Both the position numbers and the translations under genes were made by a program. A stretch of 64,000 bases of DNA from Acidobacteriota bacterium (GTDB lineage Bacteria > Actinomycetota > Acidimicrobiia > Acidimicrobiales > Microtrichaceae). Below, piece after piece: positions 45,249 to 54,919 of the stretch. The notes below the pieces were generated by a model. That model saw only the letters and a program-made list of their open reading frames with translations, searched no databases and was not told where the DNA came from. Within the stretch, counting starts at the first letter, position 1, and the number at the start of each line of letters is the position of its first letter. Where the stretch lies: the NCBI GenBank assembly GCA_003577145.1, contig QEUP01000007.1, forward strand, positions 1 to 64,000, written 5' to 3'.

Positions 45249-46276
45249 CAGTTGCCGAGAGGGACGTGAATGACGACACCATCATCCTGGGCATCGAGAC
45301 CTCCTGCGACGAGACGGCGGCCGCGGTCCTCCGTGGTCCCACCTCTGTGCTGTCCTCGGTCGTGAGCAGCCAGGTCGACCTGCATGCGCGATTCGGCGGC
45401 GTGGTACCAGAGGTCGCCAGCCGCGCCCATGTCGAGCTGCTCACACCTGTGATCGCAGAATCCCTCGTGGAGGCCGGCGTGGATCGCGGTGGCTTCGACG
45501 CGGTTGCCGCAACGTACGGTCCGGGCCTGGTCGGCTCGCTGCTCATCGGCCTGAGCGCGGCCAAGGCGCTCGCCTTGGTTCACGGAGTGGCCTTCGTCGG
45601 TGTCAATCACCTCGAGGCCCACCTGTACGCCGCGCTCATCGAGGAACCGGAAGTCGAGATGCCGGTAGTCGTCCTCCTCGTGTCAGGCGGCCACACGCTG
45701 CTCGCCCTCATGAACGGGCCTGGCGACTACCGACTTCTGGGCTCGACTCTCGACGATGCAGCCGGCGAGGCGTTCGACAAGGTCGCGCGCTTCCTCGGTC
45801 TGGGCTACCCCGGAGGACCCGCGATCGACCACGCCGCGATGCAGGGTGATCCCGAGGCCATACCCTTCCCCCGGGCCATGGCCGACGAGGGGTATGACTT
45901 CAGCTTCAGCGGCCTGAAGACCGCCGTCGTCAACCATGTGCGCAAGCACCCGGAGGTCGACACCCGCGATGTCGCCGCTTCCTTCCAGCAAGCTGTTGTG
46001 GACGTGTTGGTCCTCAAAGCCCGGCGGGCCGCCCAGGCTTACCACGCGCGGGGCCTGTGCCTGGCCGGTGGGGTGGCAGCCAACTCCCAACTCCGGGAAG
46101 CGACGCTTGATGTCTGTGTAGGTGAGGGACTGCGGGCGTTGCTTCCCGGCCGCTCGTACTGCACCGACAACGCCGCGATGGTGGCGTCGGCGGGGTGGCA
46201 CCGGTTGCGTAGCGACGGCCCGAGCCCGCTGTCGCTGGCGGCCGAGCCCGGCCTCTCGCTGCCGGACGGCACCTGA
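45245..46276 (+). CDS. tsaD: tRNA N6-threonylcarbamoyladenosine transferase TsaD
   Basis: 343 residues. The catalytic t6A subunit. ILGIETSCDETAAAVL starts the ASKHA fold; metal ligands lie in GVNHLEAHLYAAL and in CTDNAAMVASAG; LLVSGGHTLLALM and DFSFSGLKTAVVNHVRKH are diagnostic. It overlaps rimI by ATGA and ends the run. The groESL operators begin 22 bases after its stop. Confidence 0.97.
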   Translation: MTVAERDVNDDTIILGIETSCDETAAAVLRGPTSVLSSVVSSQVDLHARFGGVVPEVASRAHVELLTPVIAESLVEAGVDRGGFDAVAATYGPGLVGSLLIGLSAAKALALVHGVAFVGVNHLEAHLYAALIEEPEVEMPVVVLLVSGGHTLLALMNGPGDYRLLGSTLDDAAGEAFDKVARFLGLGYPGGPAIDHAAMQGDPEAIPFPRAMADEGYDFSFSGLKTAVVNHVRKHPEVDTRDVAASFQQAVVDVLVLKARRAAQAYHARGLCLAGGVAANSQLREATLDVCVGEGLRALLPGRSYCTDNAAMVASAGWHRLRSDGPSPLSLAAEPGLSLPDGT

Positions 46277-46298
46277 GGGGAAATCCCGCTCCGCCGCG

Positions 46299-46325
46299 TT
46301 AGCACTCAGGTGCGGCGACTGCTAG
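46299..46325 (+). promoter_or_regulatory. CIRCE operator 1 (HrcA site)
   Basis: TTAGCACTC, nine spacer bases, GACTGCTAG. The left half is consensus and the right half matches GAGTGCTAA at 7 of 9 positions. HrcA repression of groESL is the known role of this element. Confidence 0.8.
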
Positions 46326-46327
46326 GG

Positions 46328-46354
46328 TTAGCAGTCGCAAGTTGAGAGTGCTAA
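46328..46354 (+). promoter_or_regulatory. CIRCE operator 2 (HrcA site)
   Basis: TTAGCAGTC, nine spacer bases, GAGTGCTAA: 8 of 9 and 9 of 9 matches to CIRCE. It begins two bases after operator 1, so the two sites are in tandem. TAGGGT at 46323-46328 between them may be the -10 of the groES promoter. Confidence 0.92.
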
Positions 46355-46417
46355 GTCGTTCTGCGAGCGAGCGCACCCGAAGTAAGTCGATCCGCATAGA
46401 TGCCATGGAGGCGCTGT

Positions 46418-48348
<1,931 letters not shown>

Positions 48349-48374
48349 AACTCCCCGATCCCACGATCTTGCGT

Positions 48375-48404
48375 AACGGCCGGGCCCGATGGTCCGGCCG
48401 TTTC
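48375..48404 (+). terminator. Terminator after groEL
   Basis: AACGGCCGG (48375-48383) pairs with CCGGCCGTT (48394-48402) around a 10-base loop, followed by TTCG. A stable GC stem ending in a short T-run, 26 bases after the groEL stop. Confidence 0.75.
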
Positions 48405-48422
48405 GCGGTCCGGGACGGCCGG

Positions 48423-48428
48423 TAGGCT
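48423..48428 (+). promoter_or_regulatory. -10 element of a leaderless promoter
   Basis: TAGGCT lies 7 bases before ATG 48436, directly behind the groEL terminator. Confidence 0.5.
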
Positions 48429-48435
48429 GCCACCC

Positions 48436-48591
48436 ATGGTTGACAGGCCTGCTCCCGACCCCGCCAAGTTGCTGGAGAAGTGGAACGAGTGGGAACGCGG
48501 CGAGATCGCGCCGGGCAAGGTCATGTCCGACCTCAAGACCGGAGGGCTCGCCGACCTGCTCGAGTCACTCGTCGAGGGCGACACGGACTGA
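48436..48591 (+). CDS. Small hypothetical protein, 51 residues
   Basis: It reads MVDRPAPDPAKLLEKWNEWE and later PGKVMSDLKTGGLADLLESL, ending VEGDTD. A charged, probably helical small protein. Support for coding: leaderless -10 at the right distance, regular third-position GC, and a clean position between a terminator and the Nudix gene 11 bases downstream. I do not know a function. Confidence 0.7.
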   Translation: MVDRPAPDPAKLLEKWNEWERGEIAPGKVMSDLKTGGLADLLESLVEGDTD

Positions 48592-48602
48592 TCCGTCACG
48601 CC

Positions 48603-49337
48603 ATGCCGTCCCGAGGGGGCCCACAGCTCATACCCCGGCCACCTGAGTGGCGCCCGGGCCGGTCGGCGCCGTGGTCCCAGCTCGAAGCCGCGGCGCGTCG
48701 CATAGGGCTCGACGACGTGGACCGGGTGATGAGGGGACGAGGTCCCGGAGCGCCTTCCCCCGTCGAGGCACTCGGCGTGCGCGCGTCGGCCGTGCTGGTG
48801 CCGCTCTACCAGGATGGCGAGGGCTTGCACGTCGTGCTGACGCGGCGCTCGTGGCACCTGCGGTCCCACCGCGGCGAGGTGAGCTTTCCCGGGGGCGGTC
48901 AGGAGGGCGACGAGACCCTGGAGGAGACCGCCCTGAGGGAGGCCCACGAGGAGACCAGCCTGCCGGTCTCCCAGGTCGAGATCCTCGGGGAGCTGGACCA
49001 TCTGACGACGGTGTCGAGCAGATCCTTCATCGTGCCCTTCGTCGGCGTCCTGGCCGATCGACCCGAACTCGTCCCCGATCCCGGTGAGGTCGACGAGATC
49101 CTTCATGTGTCCCTGGAGGAGCTTTTGTCAGACGAGGTCTTCCGAGAGGAGTGGTGGGGCCCAGCCGAGATCGCCCGTCCCCTGTACTTCTTCGAGCTGC
49201 ACGGCGACACGATCTGGGGGGCGACCGCGGCGATCCTGCGTCAGTTCCTCTCCCTCGCCACCGGGTCGGATCCGGGCTCGGGAACCGAGATAGATCCGGC
49301 GCGCCATGCCCCGAGCAGCTGGAGGCGTGGCCGCTGA
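48603..49337 (+). CDS. Nudix hydrolase, CoA pyrophosphatase type
   Basis: 244 residues. The UPF0035/CoAse signature LTRRSWHLRSHRGEVSFPGG leads straight into the Nudix box GGGQEGDETLEETALREAHE followed by ETSL. Enzymes of this type (NudL, NUDT7/8) split CoA and derivatives into 3',5'-ADP and phosphopantetheine. An N-terminal extension of about 60 residues precedes the domain. ATG 48603. Confidence 0.9.
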   Translation: MPSRGGPQLIPRPPEWRPGRSAPWSQLEAAARRIGLDDVDRVMRGRGPGAPSPVEALGVRASAVLVPLYQDGEGLHVVLTRRSWHLRSHRGEVSFPGGGQEGDETLEETALREAHEETSLPVSQVEILGELDHLTTVSSRSFIVPFVGVLADRPELVPDPGEVDEILHVSLEELLSDEVFREEWWGPAEIARPLYFFELHGDTIWGATAAILRQFLSLATGSDPGSGTEIDPARHAPSSWRRGR

Positions 49338-49435
49338 TGGCGCATCGCCCGCCGGAGGGGAGCTGCGAGAGCGTCTGGCGTGATGCGTCAGGTGACAAAG
49401 GTGGCGTCGATGGTCCGATTCGGCCGCTGACGAAG

Positions 49436-49441
49436 TAGATT
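49436..49441 (+). promoter_or_regulatory. -10 element of a leaderless promoter
   Basis: TAGATT lies 7 bases before ATG 49449. No ribosome site is seen. Confidence 0.45.
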
Positions 49442-49448
49442 TCTTCAC

Positions 49449-49844
49449 ATGCCTTCGGTCACTTTCGAAGGGGAGACCCACGGTGAGATCGTCCAGAAGG
49501 TACGTCGCTGGCTTGCCTCCGTCGAAAGCGGCAACGGGGAGGGGACGCTCAGCACTGCCGAGGCGATCGAGCAGGGGGCGGAGCTGACCAAGGACGCCCT
49601 GAGGATCATCGCTTCGGCTGCTCCCACGCCGATAGCGCAAAGCGATCTCGTCAAGGGCATGACGAGCATGGGATACCGGGCCACCGACGCCACCAAACAG
49701 GCGCTGTTCGCCGGCCTGGACACGATCGAGGAGGCCACCGGTGGAAGCGTGGTTCGCAAGGTGGGCAAGGCGGGCCGGACCGCGGTCTACGAGATGAACT
49801 CCACCATCGCCCGCCAGCTGCTCCGCTCGCTCCGCCGCAGTTGA
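49449..49844 (+). CDS. Hypothetical protein, 131 residues
   Basis: Not recognised. The N-terminal part (VTFEGETHGEIVQKVRRWLA) is polar and helical. Residues 50-131 (ALRIIASAAPTPIAQSDLVK ... MGYRATDATKQALFAGLDTI ... AGRTAVYEMN) have the length and pattern of a winged-helix domain, so DNA binding is possible. No membrane segment or cysteine motif. A REP-like repeat begins 5 bases after its stop. Confidence 0.8.
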   Translation: MPSVTFEGETHGEIVQKVRRWLASVESGNGEGTLSTAEAIEQGAELTKDALRIIASAAPTPIAQSDLVKGMTSMGYRATDATKQALFAGLDTIEEATGGSVVRKVGKAGRTAVYEMNSTIARQLLRSLRRS

Positions 49845-49848
49845 CCCA

Positions 49849-49928
49849 GGCTGCGGAGCCTGCGGCGCAGCAGCGGGATCTGCAGAACCGGATGGCGCAG
49901 CCCGCGCCGCCTGTGGCGGCGCCATGTG
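49849..49928 (+). repeat. Single copy of the REP-like element
   Basis: It shares GGCTGCGGAGCCTGCGGCG, ACCGGATGGCGCAGCCCGCG and GGCGCCATGTG with the array at 31315-31654, on the same strand. The inner hairpin is GCGCCGCC-TGT-GGCGGCGC (49904-49922); relative to the array one A:T pair is replaced by G:C. It lies between the hypothetical gene and guaB3, about 50 bases before the guaB3 start. Confidence 0.85.
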
Positions 49929-49978
49929 GGAGTTACACTTGACCCTTTCATCACGTCGAGCATCAAGGGGATCTGTCG

Positions 49979-51145
49979 TTGGCTGAGATAGAGATCGGGA
50001 TCGGGAAGTCAGGTCGCCGGGCCTATGGCCTCGACGACATAGCCATCGTGCCCAGCCGGCGTACGCGCGACCCCGAGGATGTCGACATCTCGTGGGAGAT
50101 CGACGCCTTCCGCTTCGAGATCCCGTTGATGGGTGCGGCGATGGACGGTGTCATGAGCCCGGGCACGGCAATCGAGGTAGGCCGCATCGGCGGTGTGGGG
50201 GTGCTCAACCTCGAGGGCCTGTGGACCCGCTACGAGGACCCTGAGCCCCATTTCGAGGAGATCGCCACTCTTTCTGCCGACAAGGCGACCCGCCGGATGC
50301 AGGAGATCTACGAGGAGCCGATCCGCCCCGACCTGATCGTCGAGCGGATCCGCGAGATCAAGGATGCGGGTGTGGTGTCGTGCGCCTCGCTCACGCCGCA
50401 GCGGACCGAGAAGCTCGCGCCTCACATCCTTGCTGCCGAGCTGGATCTGCTCGTCATCCAGGGCACTGTCGTGTCGGCCGAGCACGTCTCGAAGCAGGTC
50501 GAGCCCCTCAACCTGAAGCAGTTCGTCCGCCAGCTCGAGATCCCCGTGATCGTCGGCGGATGCGCCAGCTATCAGGCGGCACTTCACCTCATGCGAACCG
50601 GTGCCGCGGGCATCCTGGTGGGTGTAGGCCCGGGTCATGCGTGCACGACCCGCGGGGTGCTCGGCATCGGTGTTCCTCAGGCGACAGCCATCGCCGACGC
50701 CCGCGCCGCACGGATGCGCCATCTCGACGAGACCGGTGTCTACGTGCATGTCATCGCCGACGGTGGTATGTCGACCGGGGGCGACATCGCCAAGGCGATC
50801 GTCTGTGGCGCCGACGCGGTGATGATCGGGTCGCCGTTGGCCGCGGCACATGAAGCACCCGGACGCGGTCATCACTGGGGCATGGCGACGTTTCATCCGT
50901 CACTACCACGGGGTGCCCGCGTTGCCACCGAGCAGCGGGGGACTCTGCGGGAGATCCTCGTGGGGCCCGCTCACGAGAACGACGGCCGGCTCAATCTGTT
51001 CGGCGCGCTGAGAACGTCCATGGCGACGTGCGGCTACGAGTCGGTCAAGGAGTTCCAGAAGGCCGAGGTGATGATCGCACCGGCGCTGCAGACCGAGGGA
51101 AAGAGCCTTCAGCGCTCGCAGGGTATCGGCATGGGGCACGGGTAG
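49979..51145 (+). CDS. guaB3: GuaB3-type IMP dehydrogenase-family protein
   Basis: 388 residues, TIM barrel without the CBS pair found in classical IMP dehydrogenase. AYGLDDIAIVPSRRTRDPED starts the barrel. The catalytic cysteine loop is GVGPGHACTTRGVLGIGVPQ, and IADGGMSTGGDIAKAIVCGA binds phosphate. Actinobacteria commonly carry this subfamily next to guaA. IMP oxidation or GMP reduction are the options; linkage to guaA favours GMP supply. The start is TTG 49979 after AAGGGG. Confidence 0.93.
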   Translation: MAEIEIGIGKSGRRAYGLDDIAIVPSRRTRDPEDVDISWEIDAFRFEIPLMGAAMDGVMSPGTAIEVGRIGGVGVLNLEGLWTRYEDPEPHFEEIATLSADKATRRMQEIYEEPIRPDLIVERIREIKDAGVVSCASLTPQRTEKLAPHILAAELDLLVIQGTVVSAEHVSKQVEPLNLKQFVRQLEIPVIVGGCASYQAALHLMRTGAAGILVGVGPGHACTTRGVLGIGVPQATAIADARAARMRHLDETGVYVHVIADGGMSTGGDIAKAIVCGADAVMIGSPLAAAHEAPGRGHHWGMATFHPSLPRGARVATEQRGTLREILVGPAHENDGRLNLFGALRTSMATCGYESVKEFQKAEVMIAPALQTEGKSLQRSQGIGMGHG

Positions 51146-51157
51146 CAGCGGGTCGTC

Positions 51158-52708
51158 ATGACGGCGGTTGGTCAAGATCCCGAGACCGTGTTCGTCGTCG
51201 ACTTCGGCGCGCAGTACGCCCAGCTCATCGCCCGGCGGGTCCGTGAAGCGTGCGTGTACAGCGAGATCGTTCCCCACGGCATAACAGCCGAGGAGCTAGC
51301 CCAGCGACAGCCGGCCGGTCTGGTCTTCAGCGGGGGGCCCAAGTCCGTGCATGTCGAGGGTGCTCCGGTGATCGATCCCCGGGTTTACGAGCTCGGCATC
51401 CCGGTCCTGGGTATCTGCTACGGGGCTCAGCTCGTTGCTCGGCAACTCGGGGGCGAGGTGGCTCGTACCGGCCGCGGCGAGTACGGCCGCACCGACCTCG
51501 AGGTCGTCGAGCAGCGCGTGCTGTTCGGGCCGGATCAGCCACTCGAGCAGGACGTGTGGATGAGCCACACCGACACGATCGTTGCCGCGCCCGATGGCTT
51601 CGAGGTGACCGCTCGCACCCCTGAGACACCGGCGGCCGCCTTCGAATCCGAGGAGCGAGCGATCTTCGGGGTGCAGTTCCACCCTGAGGTGGCCCACACA
51701 CCGTTCGGGCAGCAGATCCTCGAGCGCTTCTTGTTCGAGGCGTGTGGCTTGCATGGCACCTGGACGATGGAGTCCATAATCGACCAGTCGATCAGCGACG
51801 TTCGATCACAGGTCGGTTCGGGCAAGGTCATCTGCGGCCTGTCAGGTGGCGTGGACTCCGCGGTGGCGGCATCGCTGGTTCATCGCGCGGTCGGCACTCA
51901 GCTCACTTGTGTGTTCGTCGACACCGGCCTGATGCGAAAGGACGAGGGCGAGCAGGTCGTTGACACGTTTCACGAGCACCTGGGAATCGAGTTGATCCAT
52001 GTTCGGGCCGCGGACCGCTTCTTCGAGCGGCTTGCCGGCCTCACCGAGCCGGAGGAGAAGCGCCGGGCCATCGGCGAGCTGTTCATCAGGATCTTCGAGG
52101 ACAGCGCCGGAGGGCTCGAGGACGCCCGCTTCCTCGTGCAGGGCACGCTCTACCCCGATGTGATCGAATCGGGTACCAGGGACGCAGCGCGCATCAAGAG
52201 CCACCACAACGTGGGTGGATTGCCCGAGGAGATGGACTTCGAACTGGTGGAACCCCTTCGCCACCTGTTCAAGGACGAGGTTCGCCAGGTGGGTGAGGAG
52301 CTGGGGCTGCCCGAGGAGATCGTGTGGCGCCACCCCTTCCCAGGTCCCGGCCTGGGGGTCCGCATCATCGGTGAGGTCACCCCCGAGAAGGTCGCCATCC
52401 TCCAAGACGCCGACCTCGTCGTCCGGGAGGAGTTGAAGAAGGCCGGCTTGGAGCGCGAGATCTGGCAGGCGTTCGCGGTGCTCCCCGACATACGAACCGT
52501 CGGCGTGATGGGCGACGAGCGCACCTACGGTCATCCCATCGTGATCCGGGCGGTCACCAGCGAGGATGCCATGACCGCGGACTGGGCCCGCCTCCCCTAC
52601 GAGGTGCTCGAGAGCATGAGCAGCCGCATCATCAACGAGGTGCCAGGAGTGAACCGGGTGGCTTATGACATCACGTCCAAGCCGCCGGGCACCATCGAAT
52701 GGGAGTAG
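51158..52708 (+). CDS. guaA: GMP synthase, glutamine-hydrolysing
   Basis: 516 residues. The glutamine amidotransferase half has nucleophile [15 protein letters not shown] and [12 protein letters not shown]; the ATP pyrophosphatase half has the P-loop [20 protein letters not shown]; the dimerisation end reads [10 protein letters not shown]. It converts XMP to GMP. It starts 12 bases after guaB3, so the two probably form one operon. Confidence 0.98.
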   Translation: MTAVGQDPETVFVVDFGAQYAQLIARRVREACVYSEIVPHGITAEELAQRQPAGLVFSGGPKSVHVEGAPVIDPRVYELGIPVLGICYGAQLVARQLGGEVARTGRGEYGRTDLEVVEQRVLFGPDQPLEQDVWMSHTDTIVAAPDGFEVTARTPETPAAAFESEERAIFGVQFHPEVAHTPFGQQILERFLFEACGLHGTWTMESIIDQSISDVRSQVGSGKVICGLSGGVDSAVAASLVHRAVGTQLTCVFVDTGLMRKDEGEQVVDTFHEHLGIELIHVRAADRFFERLAGLTEPEEKRRAIGELFIRIFEDSAGGLEDARFLVQGTLYPDVIESGTRDAARIKSHHNVGGLPEEMDFELVEPLRHLFKDEVRQVGEELGLPEEIVWRHPFPGPGLGVRIIGEVTPEKVAILQDADLVVREELKKAGLEREIWQAFAVLPDIRTVGVMGDERTYGHPIVIRAVTSEDAMTADWARLPYEVLESMSSRIINEVPGVNRVAYDITSKPPGTIEWE

Positions 52709-52744
52709 TGGCGCCATCCCAGAACACGCTGCATCGCAACATAG

Positions 52745-52773
52745 TTGTAACAATCGCTCGGTCCTGATAGACA
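52745..52773 (+). promoter_or_regulatory. Candidate promoter of the NlpC/P60 gene
   Basis: TTGTAA (52745-52750) and TAGACA (52768-52773) are 17 bases apart; TAGACA ends 8 bases before ATG 52782, so the transcript would be leaderless. The 73-base gap is too short for a known cell-wall riboswitch. Confidence 0.4.
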
Positions 52774-52781
52774 GATCGGCA

Positions 52782-53948
52782 ATGCCTGCCGGGACGCGAC
52801 GCGTCAACACCCCTACTCAGCGCCTTCTCGCGGCGGTCATGTGCCTGCTCGCGCTGGTGCCGCTGCTGGCCGGGGGCGCAGCGGGCCAACAGGCCGATGA
52901 CCTGCGAGCCGAGGCCGAGCGGATCTCAGACGAGCTCGATCGCCTGTCGCGCGAGATCGGTGCCCTCGACGAGGAGTACAACGCCACCACCATAGAGCTC
53001 GAGGATCTAGAGGAAGCCGTCGCCTTCGACGAGGTGCAGGTCGAGCAGGCACGCCAGGCGGTCACCGAGATCGAGGACGAGTTGGCCAGCTACGCGGTGG
53101 ATGCCTTCATCGACGGAGGCTCGCTCGGGGACCTCTCGGTGCTTCTCGAAGCCGAAGCTCCCAACGAGTTCGACGAGGCGACGGTCTATCTGGACGCGGT
53201 GGCCGGCGACCAGCACGATCTGGTCGACCGCTTGGGTGGAGCAGAGGACGAGCTGGAGTACGAGCTCGCCCGGCTCGACGCCAGCCGGGCCGATCTCGAA
53301 TCGCACTTGGCCGATCTCGACGCCACCCGCTCAGAGATCGAGAGCCTGGTCGACGAGCAGGCCGGTCTGCTGGCCGACGTCGAGGGTGAGCTCGAGGAGC
53401 TCGTCCGGCAGGAACAGGAGCGGGCCGCAGCCGAGGAGGCGGCCCAGGCATACGCCCGAGCCCAGGCGGACCAACCCGACCAAGCCGAGCAGGTCCCGCC
53501 ACTCACCGACCCTCCGGCCGCACCTGTCGAGCCGCAGCCGGCCCCACCGACATCTCCCGACCCGGGAGGTGGCGGGGGATCGACCGCACCGCCCCCGTCC
53601 TCGGGGGCGAGCGCGGCGGTTGCCGCTGCCCAGTCGGTGCTGGGAGTCCCCTACAAATGGGCGGGTGCCTCCCCCTCGACAGGCTTCGACTGCTCCGGGC
53701 TCACCATGTGGGCCTGGGCACAAGCGGGCGTTTCGTTGCCGCACTCGTCGGGTGCCCAGTGGTCGGCCACCCGGAGGGTCAGCATCGACGAGCTCCAGCC
53801 AGGCGACCTCGTCTTCTACTACAGCGACCTCCACCACGTAGGGCTGTATGTGGGGGGTGGGCAGATGATCCACTCTCCCCAGACCGGAGATGTCGTGCGC
53901 TATGCCAGCATCTACCGCACCAGCCTGGTCGGCGCCGGTCGCGTCTAG
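52782..53948 (+). CDS. Secreted NlpC/P60 peptidoglycan endopeptidase
   Basis: 388 residues. Signal peptide to about residue 37 (LLAAVMCLLALVPLLAGGAA then GQQA). A coiled coil from about 38 to 225 rich in Glu/Asp/Leu, a Pro/Gln linker to about 275, then the NlpC/P60 domain: GVPYKWAGASPSTGFDCSGL with the catalytic cysteine, DLHHVGLYVGGGQMIHSP with the histidines. The layout matches RipA/CwlO/PcsB-like hydrolases that FtsEX often controls through the coiled coil. It probably cuts peptide stems during division. Confidence 0.93.
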   Translation: MPAGTRRVNTPTQRLLAAVMCLLALVPLLAGGAAGQQADDLRAEAERISDELDRLSREIGALDEEYNATTIELEDLEEAVAFDEVQVEQARQAVTEIEDELASYAVDAFIDGGSLGDLSVLLEAEAPNEFDEATVYLDAVAGDQHDLVDRLGGAEDELEYELARLDASRADLESHLADLDATRSEIESLVDEQAGLLADVEGELEELVRQEQERAAAEEAAQAYARAQADQPDQAEQVPPLTDPPAAPVEPQPAPPTSPDPGGGGGSTAPPPSSGASAAVAAAQSVLGVPYKWAGASPSTGFDCSGLTMWAWAQAGVSLPHSSGAQWSATRRVSIDELQPGDLVFYYSDLHHVGLYVGGGQMIHSPQTGDVVRYASIYRTSLVGAGRV

Positions 53949-53953
53949 CCCGA

Positions 53954-53959
53954 TAGGGT
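53954..53959 (+). promoter_or_regulatory. -10 element of a leaderless promoter
   Basis: TAGGGT lies 8 bases before ATG 53968. Confidence 0.45.
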
Positions 53960-53967
53960 CTGGCGCC

Positions 53968-54765
53968 ATGGCCGCGGACGATCTCAGTGACTTCGAGGTG
54001 GAGGAGTTCAGCCACCGCGGATCGACCCGGGACGTGTACCGCAAGGGCGAGGGACCGGCGGTGGTGGTGATGGCCGAGATCCCCGGCATCACGCCGGCGG
54101 TTGCCCGTTTCGCCCGTACCGTGGCCGACTCCGGTCTCAGCGTCTACCTGCCGCACCTGTTCGGCGAGCCGGGGCGGGAGCCGAGCGCCGCCTACTCGGC
54201 GCGATCGATGATCCCGGCCTGTGTGTCACGGGAGTTCAAGGCCTTTGCTCGCGGTAGGACCGAGCCCGTCAGCACCTGGCTGCGGGCGCTGGCCAGGCAC
54301 GCCCACGAGGTGTGCGGCGGGCCCGGGGTGGGAGCGCTGGGCATGTGCTTCACCGGTGGGTTCGCCCTCGGGATGATGGTCGACGATGCGGTCCTGGCGC
54401 CGGTGCTGAGTCAGCCCTCGCTTCCGCTGGGCTTCACGCGCCGCAAGCGCGCCGACCTTCACCTCAGCCCCGAGGATCTCACCACCGTGAAGGAGCGGGC
54501 TGAGGACGACGACATCTGCGTGTTGGGCCTGCGCTTCAGCCACGATCGGCTCAGCCCCCCGGAGCGGTTCGAGTCGTTGCGGCGCGAGCTGGGTGAGCGG
54601 TTCATCGGCGTCGAGATCGACTCGGGTCCGGGCAACCCGCACGGCCTGTCACGAACGGCGCATTCGGTGCTCACCGAGGAGCTGGTCGACGACCCTGACC
54701 ACCCCACCTGGCTGGCCCTGCAGCAGGTGCTCGACTTCTTCACCGAGCGGCTGCTTCCGGGCTGA
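53968..54765 (+). CDS. Dienelactone hydrolase-family protein
   Basis: 265 residues of alpha/beta-hydrolase fold. VVVMAEIPGITPAVARFART matches the oxyanion strand; the nucleophile is the cysteine in ALGMCFTGGFALGM, typical of dienelactone hydrolases; the histidine probably lies in NPHGLSRTAH. The acidic member is not certain. No pathway partners are adjacent, so the substrate is unknown. Confidence 0.88.
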   Translation: MAADDLSDFEVEEFSHRGSTRDVYRKGEGPAVVVMAEIPGITPAVARFARTVADSGLSVYLPHLFGEPGREPSAAYSARSMIPACVSREFKAFARGRTEPVSTWLRALARHAHEVCGGPGVGALGMCFTGGFALGMMVDDAVLAPVLSQPSLPLGFTRRKRADLHLSPEDLTTVKERAEDDDICVLGLRFSHDRLSPPERFESLRRELGERFIGVEIDSGPGNPHGLSRTAHSVLTEELVDDPDHPTWLALQQVLDFFTERLLPG

Positions 54766-54903
54766 GCTGCCCCTCTTCGCCTCCGAACCCAGGTGCAGAC
54801 AGCCGTCCCAGGTTGGTCCGATGCGCCGCGCCAGCTTCGGCGGCAGGTCCGGTCCTGGAGATGGTTCGACCAGCGGTGCAACTGCGCTGTCACCGGCTGC
54901 CGG

Positions 54904-54909
54904 TAGGGT
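54904..54909 (+). promoter_or_regulatory. -10 element upstream of pcrA
   Basis: TAGGGT lies 10 bases before ATG 54920; near-leaderless spacing. The rest of the 154-base gap shows no other clear signal. Confidence 0.4.
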
Positions 54910-54919
54910 GGCGAAGAGC

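Noticed and set aside
49338-49448. Possible small gene between the Nudix gene and the 131-residue protein
   Set aside because: Only 111 bases, no frame with a start signal; it contains the -10 element of the next gene.
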